Assembly: GCF_008974265.1 (NCBI RefSeq) | Contig: NZ_BKZW01000001.1 | Span: 1 to 64,000, forward strand | Length of the DNA: 64,000 nt | Source: Dictyobacter vulcani | GTDB lineage: Bacteria; Chloroflexota; Ktedonobacteria; Ktedonobacterales; Ktedonobacteraceae | Direction: 5' to 3' | Part shown: piece by piece, positions 38,543 to 52,912 of the stretch | Position numbering within the stretch: the stretch's first letter is position 1 | Layout: every line of letters begins with the position of its first letter | Program-made: the position numbers and the translations under genes | The notes under the pieces: generated by a model | Database searches by the model: none | What the model was told of the DNA's origin: nothing | The model's input: only the letters and a program-made list of their open reading frames with translations

Positions 38543-38725
38543 ATGACATTTTTTCGTAACCGTTTGTTCCTGGAAGGAATTGCCCTGGGTGGTATTTGTG
38601 GAATTGTAATCGGCTCCGTTATTGCTTTTACACTTGGTGAGAGCAGCGTAGAAGCCGTCCGCCGCACACTTCAGGACAGATTCCCAAGCAAACGTGAAGT
38701 GCCTTTTAAATATCTTTCACAGTAA
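38543..38725 (+). CDS. Small single-span membrane protein (YtxH-like)
   Basis: This protein of about 60 residues has one glycine-rich hydrophobic segment (LFLEGIALGGICGIVIGSVIAFTLG) followed by an amphipathic, basic helix (EAVRRTLQDRFPSKREV). The layout resembles YtxH-type general-stress proteins, but the similarity is only architectural. AAGGTGG lies 5 bases before the ATG at 38543. It is probably cotranscribed with rsfS. Confidence 0.65.
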   Translation: MTFFRNRLFLEGIALGGICGIVIGSVIAFTLGESSVEAVRRTLQDRFPSKREVPFKYLSQ

Positions 38726-38988
38726 AATTTTTATTGTGAGTATATAAAATGTGCTTCCATTAAGAAGTTGGTTCGATAATCGCAGTGGTCACGTTCTAAA
38801 TAATATATTAAGCAATCATACTTACTATATTGCAGCCAGCATGGTACATTGAGGGCTTCCAGAGTACAGGATAGAGGATACGCTCGATCTTTTACTCTAA
38901 CTCAATACCTTGTTTCTCTGTATATCGTAATAGATGATTGCTTTTTACAACATAGTAGTAAGATATAGTGTGAGGAAGAGGTGGAGTT

Positions 38989-39957
38989 GTGAGGATCTTT
39001 ATGATTACTTGTTGTATGAGCCTGATTTTGAGCGTGGCCTTTTTTGCTGTCATCCTACCCTCCTCCCAATCAGCCTATGCTCAGGCCTGTCAACCCGATA
39101 CATTAAACATAACACCAGAAGCTACACCAGTATCTACACCTCAGGGATCCATTTATCTAAATGAGATACTCTTTCTTCCAGTTGCGGCAACACTGCACTG
39201 TGTGCCTTCTACAGGTACCATTACCACAAAAACTCCCTGGATTGAGCTCTATAATGCATCTGCTCAAGCTTTCCAGCTTGCGCATGCAAACCTTGATAGC
39301 GGTCCAAATACAAGCATCTACAATTTTTCACTTACCTCAATTCCTGCTCACAGCTTTATAGTTATATTTCCACCCACAAATCTATTTACACAGGTTGGGA
39401 TAAACTCATTATTAAGATTAACAATCAATGGTGTGGTTGTCGATCAAGTAACAATTCCTCAGCTCGTCCAGGATAATGCTTATGCTCGTATACCCGATGG
39501 GAATGGCGCCTGGCATATAACTGAACATCCGACCCTTGGCGAGAGTAATACGATAACACCAACTGTTACACCAACAAAATCCACCTCTACGCCCAGCACC
39601 CATCGACGTACACCAACCGCCACTCCGAAAACACACCCATCAACAAAGAAGAAAACCGTCATGACACATTCACAAAATAAAATCAGCAGCCAGTCTTCTG
39701 ATCAAAATGACGACCAGTTAACAAATAAGCCACAAAGCTCACAGGTGCAAAAAAACTATCCTCAGTCAAAATGGAAAGATGTACATATTCCATTATCTCA
39801 AAATAATAGCAAGCCCACAGAAAATCCGCTTCCTCCTGCAACAGCGGAAATTGCTCAAAATTCAGTGGATCTTCCACGTAAGATTATACTTTCTTTGCTT
39901 GCTATAGTTCTTACCTTTACCATCTGGTGGTGCCGCAGACTCTTCTTTAAACGCTGA
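38989..39957 (+). CDS. Secreted lamin-tail-domain protein with Thr/Pro stalk and C-terminal anchor
   Basis: This is a 322-residue surface protein. In order it has a signal peptide (residues 1-31, ending AYAQA), a lamin-tail (LTD)-type beta-sandwich (about 52-180) and a Ser/Thr/Pro/Lys-rich stalk (180-285). A transmembrane helix follows (about 296-313) and the end is basic (CRRLFFKR). The LTD shows IYLNEILFLP, WIELYNASAQAFQL and AYARIPDGNGAWHIT, the pattern W-I-E-L-Y-N and P-D-G-x-G-x-W of the family. A GTG at 38989 follows a GGTGGAG. The stalk should hold the domain outside the wall; the ligand is unknown. Confidence 0.8.
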   Translation: MRIFMITCCMSLILSVAFFAVILPSSQSAYAQACQPDTLNITPEATPVSTPQGSIYLNEILFLPVAATLHCVPSTGTITTKTPWIELYNASAQAFQLAHANLDSGPNTSIYNFSLTSIPAHSFIVIFPPTNLFTQVGINSLLRLTINGVVVDQVTIPQLVQDNAYARIPDGNGAWHITEHPTLGESNTITPTVTPTKSTSTPSTHRRTPTATPKTHPSTKKKTVMTHSQNKISSQSSDQNDDQLTNKPQSSQVQKNYPQSKWKDVHIPLSQNNSKPTENPLPPATAEIAQNSVDLPRKIILSLLAIVLTFTIWWCRRLFFKR

Positions 39958-40063
39958 TGCGTAGTTACTATTGTAGGCAAGCCAACTTCTCTTGCCAGGA
40001 AATGTAGTAAAGTACATAATGTTGGCAATAAATCACAAGCTAAAATAGAATGAGAAAAAAGCT

Positions 40064-41434
40064 ATGATGTCTCAAGCGAACAAGCCAAAAAACTCTGTTC
40101 ATCACAGCCATAGGGCTAAAATCACCATTATTGGTGGTGGCAGCCTGCATTGCGCAGCTTTCATGCAGAGCGTTGTTCAACATCCCGAAGTATTACGTGG
40201 CTGCCAGATTACGTTAATGGATATAGATGAAGAACGCCTGAACCTTATCTATAAACTTAGCACAAATTTACTTCAACAATCGGGAATAGATGTGCAGCTT
40301 ACGAAAACGACCAATCAAGAGGAAGCGATAGAAGATGCAAATTTTATTCTGACAACTTTCCGGACAGGTGGTCTACAATCCAGTATTATCGACGAAAAGC
40401 TCCCCCTACGCCATAATCTTATTGGACAGGATACGGTTGGAGCGGGTGGCTTCTTTCATTCTTTACGAATTGCTCCAGTTATTGCTGGCATCGCAGCCGA
40501 AATAGAAAAACTAGCACCCAGGGCTTTTTTGCTCAACTATACAAGTCCGAGCAATATTACAACCGAAGCAATCTCCCATTATAGTGGTATACGTGTTATT
40601 GGCCTTGGCGACAGCACATTTACGAAAACAGAAATGATTGCTCAACGCGCTGGCATTCAATTCGAGCATCCTAAACGTCCCCATCCACGTAAGGTCGGTC
40701 TAAGTACGGGTAACTGGACCACGGCGATCTGGAGTGAAGGTGAAAATATTTTAGACCAGGTCATTGAGTGGTGTGAAAAGTATATTCAAAATCAGCCAGC
40801 CATGACTGAAGAAAATTATGCCTTCATTTTATTGGCGACACTGACAGCTCGCTATAATGCTATTCCATCTTATCATATGTATTATTATTATTTTCCTGAA
40901 ATTGTCCTTGAATATCAACAAAAACAAGCAAAAACACAAACAGAAGCTCTTTTAGCGCAACTTCCCAGTGTGATCCAGGCCTATAAACAGGAGGCCGATA
41001 AAAAACATCCAGATCTCACACGCTTACCCGGTGTGCCAGGTAACCTGGGATCCAGTAACTTTGCTCTTTCTATCATTCGATCTCTTCGGGAAGACACAGG
41101 TGAAGAATGGGTACTCAATGTTCCTAACAAAGGTTCGCTGAATTTTCTGGCAGATGACCGTGTGGTTGAATTACCTTGCCGCGTGGATGCCCGTGGGGCC
41201 GCTCCCCTTATGCAAGAAGATGGAGGGCTGAGCATTGACCAGAAAGGTCTGATAGCGACTCTAGCGGAATACGAGGGTGCGACAGCACGGGCTGCGCTGT
41301 GGGGAAACCGCAAAGATGCAATCAAAGCTCTGGCGGCTAATCCGCTGGTATGGTCCTATAGTAAAGCTGAAAAAGTATATGATGAGTTGGCAAATGCACA
41401 CAAACAGTATCTTCCCCAACGCTTGCTAAAATAG
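40064..41434 (+). CDS. GH4-like NAD-dependent glycosidase homologue lacking usual metal ligands
   Basis: This 456-residue protein has the glycoside hydrolase family 4 fold. A Rossmann dinucleotide motif, ITIIGGGSLHCAAF, lies at 20-33. LMDIDEERL, GQDTVGAGGFFHSLR, LLNYTSPSNITTEA and the C-terminal LNVPNKGSLNFLADD...VELPCRVD are all GH4 landmarks. GH4 enzymes coordinate a divalent metal through a Cys in a G-x-C-[HDN] motif and a His about 30 residues later. Here the two positions read GLGDST (about 179) and GLSTGNW (about 211), so both ligands appear absent. It could use another chemistry or have lost catalysis. No sugar transporter is adjacent. Confidence 0.82.
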   Translation: MMSQANKPKNSVHHSHRAKITIIGGGSLHCAAFMQSVVQHPEVLRGCQITLMDIDEERLNLIYKLSTNLLQQSGIDVQLTKTTNQEEAIEDANFILTTFRTGGLQSSIIDEKLPLRHNLIGQDTVGAGGFFHSLRIAPVIAGIAAEIEKLAPRAFLLNYTSPSNITTEAISHYSGIRVIGLGDSTFTKTEMIAQRAGIQFEHPKRPHPRKVGLSTGNWTTAIWSEGENILDQVIEWCEKYIQNQPAMTEENYAFILLATLTARYNAIPSYHMYYYYFPEIVLEYQQKQAKTQTEALLAQLPSVIQAYKQEADKKHPDLTRLPGVPGNLGSSNFALSIIRSLREDTGEEWVLNVPNKGSLNFLADDRVVELPCRVDARGAAPLMQEDGGLSIDQKGLIATLAEYEGATARAALWGNRKDAIKALAANPLVWSYSKAEKVYDELANAHKQYLPQRLLK

Positions 41435-41674
41435 TTGTAAAAAGAGTCAGAAATAGGCTTTTCTGATCAAGGCCAGGCGCGTGCATAAAGACTGGCCAGC
41501 CTCGCACCATTGATATTAAGGGGTATGATAAAGCAAGAAATAATTCAGCATATATAAAATCTCTGCAATTCACGAATTATGAGGTTATACTTCACATTTT
41601 CTGATATGCATGGTATCATCAGCATATTAGAAATGTTCATCATTACTAGTAGTGAAGGAAAGCAGGGTCGCAAG

Positions 41675-43144
41675 ATGAGCATCATAGAAGAGCCTTTCAC
41701 GACCACCACAGAACCACCATACACCAGATTGTCAGAGAAGACAAAAATACAGGTTATTAAAGCTCTGCAGGAAGTGTCAGGCAAAGCCTACGTTCTTCAT
41801 ACCCTCTATGATCTTGCTTTGTATGAATATGATGCTTCTATCGAACGTGCACGTCCGGATATTGTTGTACTACCTGCCAGTACTCAGGAAGTAGCAGCCA
41901 TTGTTAAAATAGCAACTCACTATCATATCCCGGTAGTGCCTCGTGGCGCTGGTACAGGTCTCAGCGGTGGAGCAATACCAATCTATGGGGGGATCGTTGT
42001 TACCTTCACACGCATGAACCACATTCTAGCAATAGACTATGAGAATCTCCGCGCAACTGTTGAGCCTGGTGTGGTGAATATCCATCTAAATCAAGCTCTC
42101 AATCCACACGGTTATGCTTATGTGCCCGATCCAAGTAGCCAGCGTGCCTGTACCATTGGTGGCAATGTCGGAGAAAATGCGGGTGGCCCCCATACCCTGG
42201 TCTATGGAGTTACCACTAACCATGTCCTTGGATTGGAAATTGTGACATCTGAGGGAGAGATCCTGGAAATTGGTGGGGAGGCTTATGATACCCCTGGTTT
42301 TGATCTTACTGGACTGCTTGTCGGCTCAGAGGGAACACTCTGCATCGTGACAAAGATTATTGTACGTATAGTCCCGTTAGCTGAAGATGTTAAAACGATG
42401 ATTGCGGTTTTTGATACCATTGAGGATGCTTCTAATACTGTCTCAGAGATTATTGCTTCTGGAATTATCCCAACTGCAATTGAAATGATGGATCAACTGA
42501 TTCTCCAGGCCGTTGAAGCCGATTCCCATGCAGGTTATCCGCTGGATGCCGCCGCCGTCCTCTTGATGGAAACAGAAGGGATGAGAGAGGCGGTCAACGC
42601 TCAGATAGAAGAAATTGTCGCTATCTGCAAAAAAAATCAGGCAAGGGTTGTACGTATCGCTGCAGATGAAAACGAACGTCAACTATTGTGGGCGGGACGA
42701 AAAAATGCCTTTGGTGCCGTAGGGCGCATCAGTCCCGAGTTTTATGTGCAGGACGGCGTGGTTCCCCGCACCCAGCTCCCTTATGTACTTCGTTGCATTA
42801 GCGAGATCTGCCGGCGTTATCAACTGAAGGTTGGCAATGTCTTTCATGCTGGTGATGGCAATCTGCATCCCCTCATCCTCTTTGATGCCCAGGTCCCAGG
42901 TGAATTAGAACGTGTACGGTTGGCAGGGCATGAAATTCTTGAGATTTGTGCGGCCGTCGGTGGCACGATTACCGGAGAACATGGCGTGGGTCTGGAAAAA
43001 CAAGCGGAAATGGCTTTGATCTTCACTGAAGTTGACCTGCGTATTATGAAAAAAGTCCAGACAGCCTGGAATCCAGATCAGCTTTTCAACCCGGGCAAAC
43101 TTTTCCCTTTACCAGGACGCTGCGCCGACGTTAAACAGCTCTAA
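41675..43144 (+). CDS. glcD: Glycolate oxidase FAD-linked subunit GlcD
   Basis: This flavin subunit oxidises glycolate (or D-lactate-like 2-hydroxy acids). The PCMH FAD-binding domain spans residues 50-230: IVVLPASTQEVAAIV, PVVPRGAGTGLSGGA, TIGGNVGENAGGPHTLVYG. The C-terminal FAD-oxidase domain has VFHAGDGNLHPLI and GTITGEHGVGLEK. The ATG at 41675 gives 489 residues, matching the family; the frame is open for 32 further codons upstream with no conserved content. It is the first gene of glcD-glcE-methyltransferase-glcF. Confidence 0.93.
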   Translation: MSIIEEPFTTTTEPPYTRLSEKTKIQVIKALQEVSGKAYVLHTLYDLALYEYDASIERARPDIVVLPASTQEVAAIVKIATHYHIPVVPRGAGTGLSGGAIPIYGGIVVTFTRMNHILAIDYENLRATVEPGVVNIHLNQALNPHGYAYVPDPSSQRACTIGGNVGENAGGPHTLVYGVTTNHVLGLEIVTSEGEILEIGGEAYDTPGFDLTGLLVGSEGTLCIVTKIIVRIVPLAEDVKTMIAVFDTIEDASNTVSEIIASGIIPTAIEMMDQLILQAVEADSHAGYPLDAAAVLLMETEGMREAVNAQIEEIVAICKKNQARVVRIAADENERQLLWAGRKNAFGAVGRISPEFYVQDGVVPRTQLPYVLRCISEICRRYQLKVGNVFHAGDGNLHPLILFDAQVPGELERVRLAGHEILEICAAVGGTITGEHGVGLEKQAEMALIFTEVDLRIMKKVQTAWNPDQLFNPGKLFPLPGRCADVKQL

Positions 43145-43185
43145 CCATTCTATTTCCTAATCGGTACTGAATATGGAAGGATTTT

Positions 43186-44520
43186 ATGGCAGAGATAACT
43201 CCCTTTGTACCATTGTTTCGACAACAGTTTCCACAAATACATAGCATAGACGATCCAATCCAGTTGCTCGACTATACTGTCGATGATCGCCTACCAGACA
43301 TACTTATGCAGCCACAAACAATTGAAGAGGCAGCCAGGATCGTCAAATTTTTTCATGCTCAAAAACTCAGCGTACTGCCTCGTGGCAATGGTACCCATAT
43401 GTCAATAGGAGATTTGCCAGCGCATATTAATGCGCTCCTTGAAACAACTGCATTTAATCATGTCCTGGAGCATGAGGCACCTGATTTAACATGTCGCACA
43501 GAAGCGGGTATAACGCTGGCGCAACTTCAGGCACAACTTAAAAACAAAGGACAGCGGTTAGCTCTCGATCCTCCTAATGCAGAAACAGCAACCATTGGTG
43601 GCATCTTAGCAACAAATGATAGTGGCCCCAAAAGACTGCGCTATGGTAGCGCACGCGACCAGGTGATTGGTCTGAGTGTCATTCAGGCCAATGGGGAAAT
43701 CAGCCATAGTGGTGGTAGAGTGGTTAAAAATGTTGCGGGCTATGACCTGAATAAACTTTATATAGGATCATTTGGGACACTCGGTATTATCGTAGAAGCA
43801 AATTTTAAACTTTATCCATTAGCACCGGCTGAACGAACTCTTCTATTCACTTTTGAAAGCATTGAAGATGCTATGCAGGCTACAATTGGCCTTACCTCAT
43901 CTACGCTAGCCCCGAGCGCTATTGAACTGCTCACCCTTCAAGGACCCAAAGATGCGTCCCCATTCTTTGCTTTTTCTCTTCCAGAGACAGGCTACACATT
44001 GGCAGTTAACTTTGAAAATAGTACAATAGCCATGACACGACAGATAAATGAAGCACTCAAAATTGCGCAAACCCATCATGCCTTTCTACGAGAAGACTTA
44101 GAGGGACAAGAACAAGAACGCTTCTGGCAAATGATTAGCCTGCAGATACAAAGTGCATTGAGTTGTAAAATTAATCTGCCAGTGACTCGGATAGCCGGGT
44201 TGATTGATCAGGTCGAGACTATCTGCAAGCATCAGCATTTGATTGCGAATATTGTAGCTCATGCAGGTAATGGCATTGCCTATGTAGAACTTGGGCCATA
44301 TAATGCCATGAGCAGAATAATTACTGCTATTACCACATTACGTAATTTTGCTCAGGCCAATAAAGGTAATCTGGTGCTGGAACGCTGCTCAACTCAACTC
44401 AAACAGCATCTAAGTGTGTGGGGAGAACCACGGGCAGATTTTGATATGATGAAGCGACTCAAACATCAATTTGATCCAGACGGGGTGTTTGTGAGAGGGA
44501 GATATTTAGGAGGATTGTGA
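43186..44520 (+). CDS. glcE: Glycolate oxidase FAD-binding subunit GlcE
   Basis: This is the second flavoprotein subunit of glycolate oxidase. The PCMH domain shows LPRGNGTHMSIGD, TIGGILATNDSGPKRLRYG and SHSGGRVVKNVAGYDLNKLYIGS, typical of GlcE. At 444 residues it is longer than E. coli GlcE (350) because of a fuller C-terminal domain. It starts 41 bp after glcD. Its stop overlaps the GTG of the next gene by four bases, so translation is coupled. Confidence 0.92.
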   Translation: MAEITPFVPLFRQQFPQIHSIDDPIQLLDYTVDDRLPDILMQPQTIEEAARIVKFFHAQKLSVLPRGNGTHMSIGDLPAHINALLETTAFNHVLEHEAPDLTCRTEAGITLAQLQAQLKNKGQRLALDPPNAETATIGGILATNDSGPKRLRYGSARDQVIGLSVIQANGEISHSGGRVVKNVAGYDLNKLYIGSFGTLGIIVEANFKLYPLAPAERTLLFTFESIEDAMQATIGLTSSTLAPSAIELLTLQGPKDASPFFAFSLPETGYTLAVNFENSTIAMTRQINEALKIAQTHHAFLREDLEGQEQERFWQMISLQIQSALSCKINLPVTRIAGLIDQVETICKHQHLIANIVAHAGNGIAYVELGPYNAMSRIITAITTLRNFAQANKGNLVLERCSTQLKQHLSVWGEPRADFDMMKRLKHQFDPDGVFVRGRYLGGL

Positions 44521-45911
44521 GTACAACAGAAAATTTATGCCTGGTAACTGCACAGCCAGAATTTACCGATGCGGCATTGAAAGAATTACATAATCTTGAT
44601 AATAGTTTGGCCAGTAAAGGTGAAATAGCACCTGGCATTATCCTCTGCCATGTTCAGGATATGGCAAGGTTTATGACTATAGCGAGTAAAACACATCCAA
44701 CATTTGCACGCCATATAGCCCCTGTTCACACTGTAGTTGATATTAATAATAGCGAAGAGGATTTAGGGACAATCGCACTAGCTACGGTTCAATTACCAGG
44801 TTTTACCCAGATTGAGCGTGGCACTCATTTTGCTGTCCAAAGCCGTTTGCTACAAACCGATAAGAGTCAGGGTTCTCGTGCTTATAGTGGCGGTCAGATC
44901 AATAAAGCACTTGCGGAAGCTCTTGTAGAAGAAACAGGGGCCGTAGAAGATATAAAAAAACCACAGGTTATTATCTCACTCCTTTGCACAATGCAAAAAG
45001 GATATCTTGGCATTTCAACGGCTGAAGAAAACCTTAGTGCATGGCCAGGGGGAGCACGCCATTATGCCCAGACGCAAGAGCAGATTAGCCGTGCAGAATT
45101 CAAGTTACTTGAAGCTTTAGAGGTCTTTGGTGTTATACTGCCCTCACATGGACAGGCACTCGACCTGGGTGCTGCACCAGGGGGATGGACACGACTCTTA
45201 TTGGATGCTGGTCTACAGGTTATTGCAGTCGATCCAGCCAGACTCGACCCTCGCCTGGAGCAACGCAAAGGGCTTGAACACTATCGTGGCTATGCCGAAG
45301 ATTATCTAGAGGATGCTGTTCAACAAGGCAGGCAATATGATCTTATTGTCAACGACATGCGCATGGATGCTCGTGAAGCAGCCAGACTGATTAGCAAGGC
45401 TGCCAGTTGTCTGCGCACCGAAGACGGATTTATCATTAGCGTCTTCAAATTGCCGCATGCTGCTTTAGGAATAGATCCATTTATTAACCTGAAAGAAGCC
45501 CTACAGATACTTAAGGGAAGCTATAATATCGTCCAGGCGCACCAACTCTTTCATAATCGCCAGGAGGTGACTGTGGTTGCAGCCCAGCCTCTTCCTCAAC
45601 AGAGAAGACCACAAAAAAACAGGACTTCTCCAACAAGGAATCAGCCACCACAACGACCATTCCAATCGCGAGGATCTCAATTCCAGAGATCACCATCACC
45701 AGGGAGGCCTCAAAGTCCTGGACGACAGCAAAATCCAGGTGCACAACAACAAGCACCTTTCCGACCACGTGCACCTCAACAACCTGGCTCAACTCGTACG
45801 CAAGGTCAGCAGTCACGAGGGTCTTCATACCGAGGAAGATCACAGGCGCCCAGGCCAACGCCGCCCAGAACACGCCGCCAGAACAGCATTAATATTAATA
45901 AAGGCAGGTAA
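44517..45911 (+). CDS. THUMP-FtsJ type rRNA 2'-O-methyltransferase (RlmM-like) with R/Q/P-rich tail
   Basis: This is a 464-residue RNA methyltransferase. An N-terminal THUMP-like region (about 60-180) precedes an FtsJ-type Rossmann domain. Motif I is ALDLGAAPGGWTRLLLDAG (about 213), followed by VIAVDPARLD, DLIVNDMRMD and GFIISVFKLP. The K-D-K-E-type catalytic residues expected for FtsJ enzymes map to these segments. The last 105 residues are a disordered Arg/Gln/Pro/Gly/Ser-rich tail, which suggests RNA binding. A GTG start overlaps the glcE stop. The nearest named relative I can propose is RlmM (23S C2498 2'-O-methylation). Its place inside the glycolate oxidase operon is odd. Confidence 0.83.
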   Translation: MSTTENLCLVTAQPEFTDAALKELHNLDNSLASKGEIAPGIILCHVQDMARFMTIASKTHPTFARHIAPVHTVVDINNSEEDLGTIALATVQLPGFTQIERGTHFAVQSRLLQTDKSQGSRAYSGGQINKALAEALVEETGAVEDIKKPQVIISLLCTMQKGYLGISTAEENLSAWPGGARHYAQTQEQISRAEFKLLEALEVFGVILPSHGQALDLGAAPGGWTRLLLDAGLQVIAVDPARLDPRLEQRKGLEHYRGYAEDYLEDAVQQGRQYDLIVNDMRMDAREAARLISKAASCLRTEDGFIISVFKLPHAALGIDPFINLKEALQILKGSYNIVQAHQLFHNRQEVTVVAAQPLPQQRRPQKNRTSPTRNQPPQRPFQSRGSQFQRSPSPGRPQSPGRQQNPGAQQQAPFRPRAPQQPGSTRTQGQQSRGSSYRGRSQAPRPTPPRTRRQNSININKGR

Positions 45912-45916
45912 AAAAT

Positions 45917-47496
45917 ATGAATCCAGAGCATACACAGACACGAACAATGCCGTTCGTTCCGCCAAAAGAAGGGCCACTACAACGTCATACACATACCTAT
46001 GATCTGATGCGTCAATGTATTCACTGTGGATTTTGTCTACCTACCTGCCCAACTTACGCGGTGTTAGGGGTTGAAATGGATTCACCGCGTGGGCGTATTT
46101 ATCAAATGCAGGCCGTCGCCGATGGAAAATTGGATATCTCAGACGATTTCATTGAGCACATGTATTGTTGCGTTGGATGCCGAGCCTGTGAAACGGCTTG
46201 CCCATCAGGAGTGCAATTTGGGAAACTCATCGAGGCAGCCCGTGAGCAAATCCAACTCACCACTTCCTCGGTAGCCACCGAGGAAGGTCCAGACGCTCAT
46301 GCGCGTGGGAATATAGTGAAACCATCACTCCAACAGCGACCAGAGACAAAAATAGCGTGGCAGCCACACTACTACGGCACTTCTTCTTTGATATGATGTT
46401 GCCATCGCGTACGATGCTCTCAATCGTATTTGGAGGTTTGAAAGTCTATCAGCGCAGTGGACTTCAAACTGTCGTACGCGGTACTGGTTTGCTGGATGCG
46501 GTTAATCAATTACCTACACCATTTCAAGGTAAGCTTAAACTACCCGATGAATTGATGGAAAACGCAGGAGGATCCATCATTCCGGAACAACTTCCAGAAG
46601 TAACACCAGCCATTGGCGAACAACGTTACCGTGTTGGCGTCATTAGTGGCTGTATCATGGACCAGGTTTTCCATGACATCAATGAAGCAACTATTCGCGT
46701 ACTGGCTGCTAACGGTTGTGAAGTGATCACACCACGCCAGCAGAGCTGCTGTGGGGCGTTGCATGTACATGGTGGAGAGGCAGAGAAAGGGCGCGCACTG
46801 GCCAGACATAACATCGACACATTTGAGCGCTATAACTGCGATGCTATCATCATCAACTCGGCTGGCTGTGGCTCGACACTCAAAGAGTATGATCACCTGC
46901 TACGCGATGATCCTGACTACATTCAGAAAGCCCAGGAGTTTAGCGCCAAAGTCAAAGATATCAGCGAATTCCTGACCAGCATTCAGTCAATTAAACAGAT
47001 GGGTGAGATCCACCACACCGTTGCTTATCACGATGCTTGCCACCTGCTACATGGACAAAAAATCAAGCAACCACCCCGGCAACTACTCAAAACTATTCCT
47101 GGCCTTAAACTAGTTGATCTAAAAGAGTCAGATTGGTGCTGCGGCAGCGCGGGCATCTACAATCTCACAAACCAGGATATGGGTCGCGAACTTCTGGAAC
47201 GCAAGATGAACAATGTCGAAGCGACTGGAGCCCAGATTATCGCCACCGGCAATCCCGGCTGTATGATGCAGATCGCTATGGGCATGCGCCAGCGGGGCCT
47301 GCAAATGGAAGTGATGCATCCCGTACAACTACTAGATGCTGCCTATGAAACAGGTGGTGTATATAAGAACGCCCTAAACAAGAATACGAGCAACGACAGT
47401 GTCAGCAGACAGACCCCTAAACCAATTATAGCTATAATAACCATCCTGACCATTCTGGGAGCGATCTTTATACTCAAGCCCCGCCAGCGTAAGTAA
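45917..47496 (+). CDS. glcF: Glycolate oxidase iron-sulfur subunit GlcF (one frameshift)
   Basis: This electron-transfer subunit has two 4Fe-4S motifs, CIHCGFCLPTCP (about 35) and CVGCRACETACP (about 85). Two CCG domains follow, with SGCIMDQVF...QSCCGALHVHGGE and DACHLLHG...DWCCGSAGIYNL. The frame breaks in the A run at 46348-46352. A sixth A joins the halves through KNSVAATLLRHFFFDMM and gives about 526 residues. That is longer than E. coli GlcF (407), because of an unusual C-terminal hydrophobic helix (IIAIITILTILGAIFIL) with a basic end that would anchor the complex in the membrane. Confidence 0.9.
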
Positions 47497-47532
47497 AACC
47501 ATAAAGAAACCACAAACAAGCATATAAAACTA

Positions 47533-47593
47533 TAGGAAAAATAATCTGCACTGGAGGAATTAGTCAATCCTCCAGTGCAGATTATTTTTCCTA
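47533..47593. terminator. Perfect 26-bp hairpin terminator after glcF
   Basis: Arms 47533-47558 and 47568-47593 are exact complements with a 9-base loop. An A5 run near the 5' end and T5 near the 3' end allow it to end both glcF and any transcript from the rrn side. Confidence 0.9.
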
Positions 47594-47701
47594 CACCATT
47601 TCAGTTACTAAATTAACGCTTCACGGGACCACATCAAAAAATCAGAATCCTGAAGTATCATATTTCGATTTAAATTAAAGCAAAAAAATCAGGGGACAAA
47701 C

Positions 47702-47731
47702 AAAAAAGACCTTCCCCGCAAAGGGAAAGCC
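47702..47731 (-). terminator. Intrinsic terminator of the rrn operon
   Basis: On the minus strand CTTTCCC pairs with GGGGAAG around a short loop and is followed by TCTTTTTT. It lies about 120 bp after the 23S 3' end. No 5S rRNA is seen in between. Confidence 0.75.
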
Positions 47732-47849
47732 TCATAATGTCTATGACTACTGCAATACCGTTTATCCTCAATTTTGCCGAGCGCCTCTGCCAGCCGATGA
47801 GCTGAAGCCGAGTGCACTCACGCGAGTGTCCACGATGAAGATACTATGT

Positions 47850-52588
<4,739 letters not shown>

Positions 52589-52795
52589 CCAATTTTGTTT
52601 TTATACAAACATATACCCAAACAAGTATATGTCAATTGCATGTGAAGTTGCGACCATGGCCAAAGTTTTACAACATTGGCTGTAATTGTTCGCAGATTAT
52701 TGTTGTGATCACCGAACCCCTAAGAGTCCGGGATCGAATTGACAGGAAACTAGAAACGATTCATGTTGTTCCAGTTGCTGTTCTGCTTTCCACTC

Positions 52796-52810
52796 TTCAG
52801 TTGTCAAGGT
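52796..52810 (-). promoter_or_regulatory. boxA-like antitermination motif in the 16S leader
   Basis: On the minus strand this reads ACCTTGACAACTGAA, the same as the spacer copy at 50932-50946. It lies about 75 bases after the expected start of transcription from the proximal promoter. Confidence 0.55.
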
Positions 52811-52883
52811 ACCAGACGAAACGTGTGTTTCGCCATCCGACAAGCGTCTGTGTTTTTTTCGTTTGCTTGTCTCGTGTAGCTGT

Positions 52884-52912
52884 AGTATCGCAGATCTGTT
52901 GTGCTTTGTCAA
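52884..52912 (-). promoter_or_regulatory. rrn proximal promoter
   Basis: On the minus strand TTGACA (52912-52907), a 17-base spacer and GATACT (52889-52884). Consensus -35 and optimal spacing. Confidence 0.8.
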
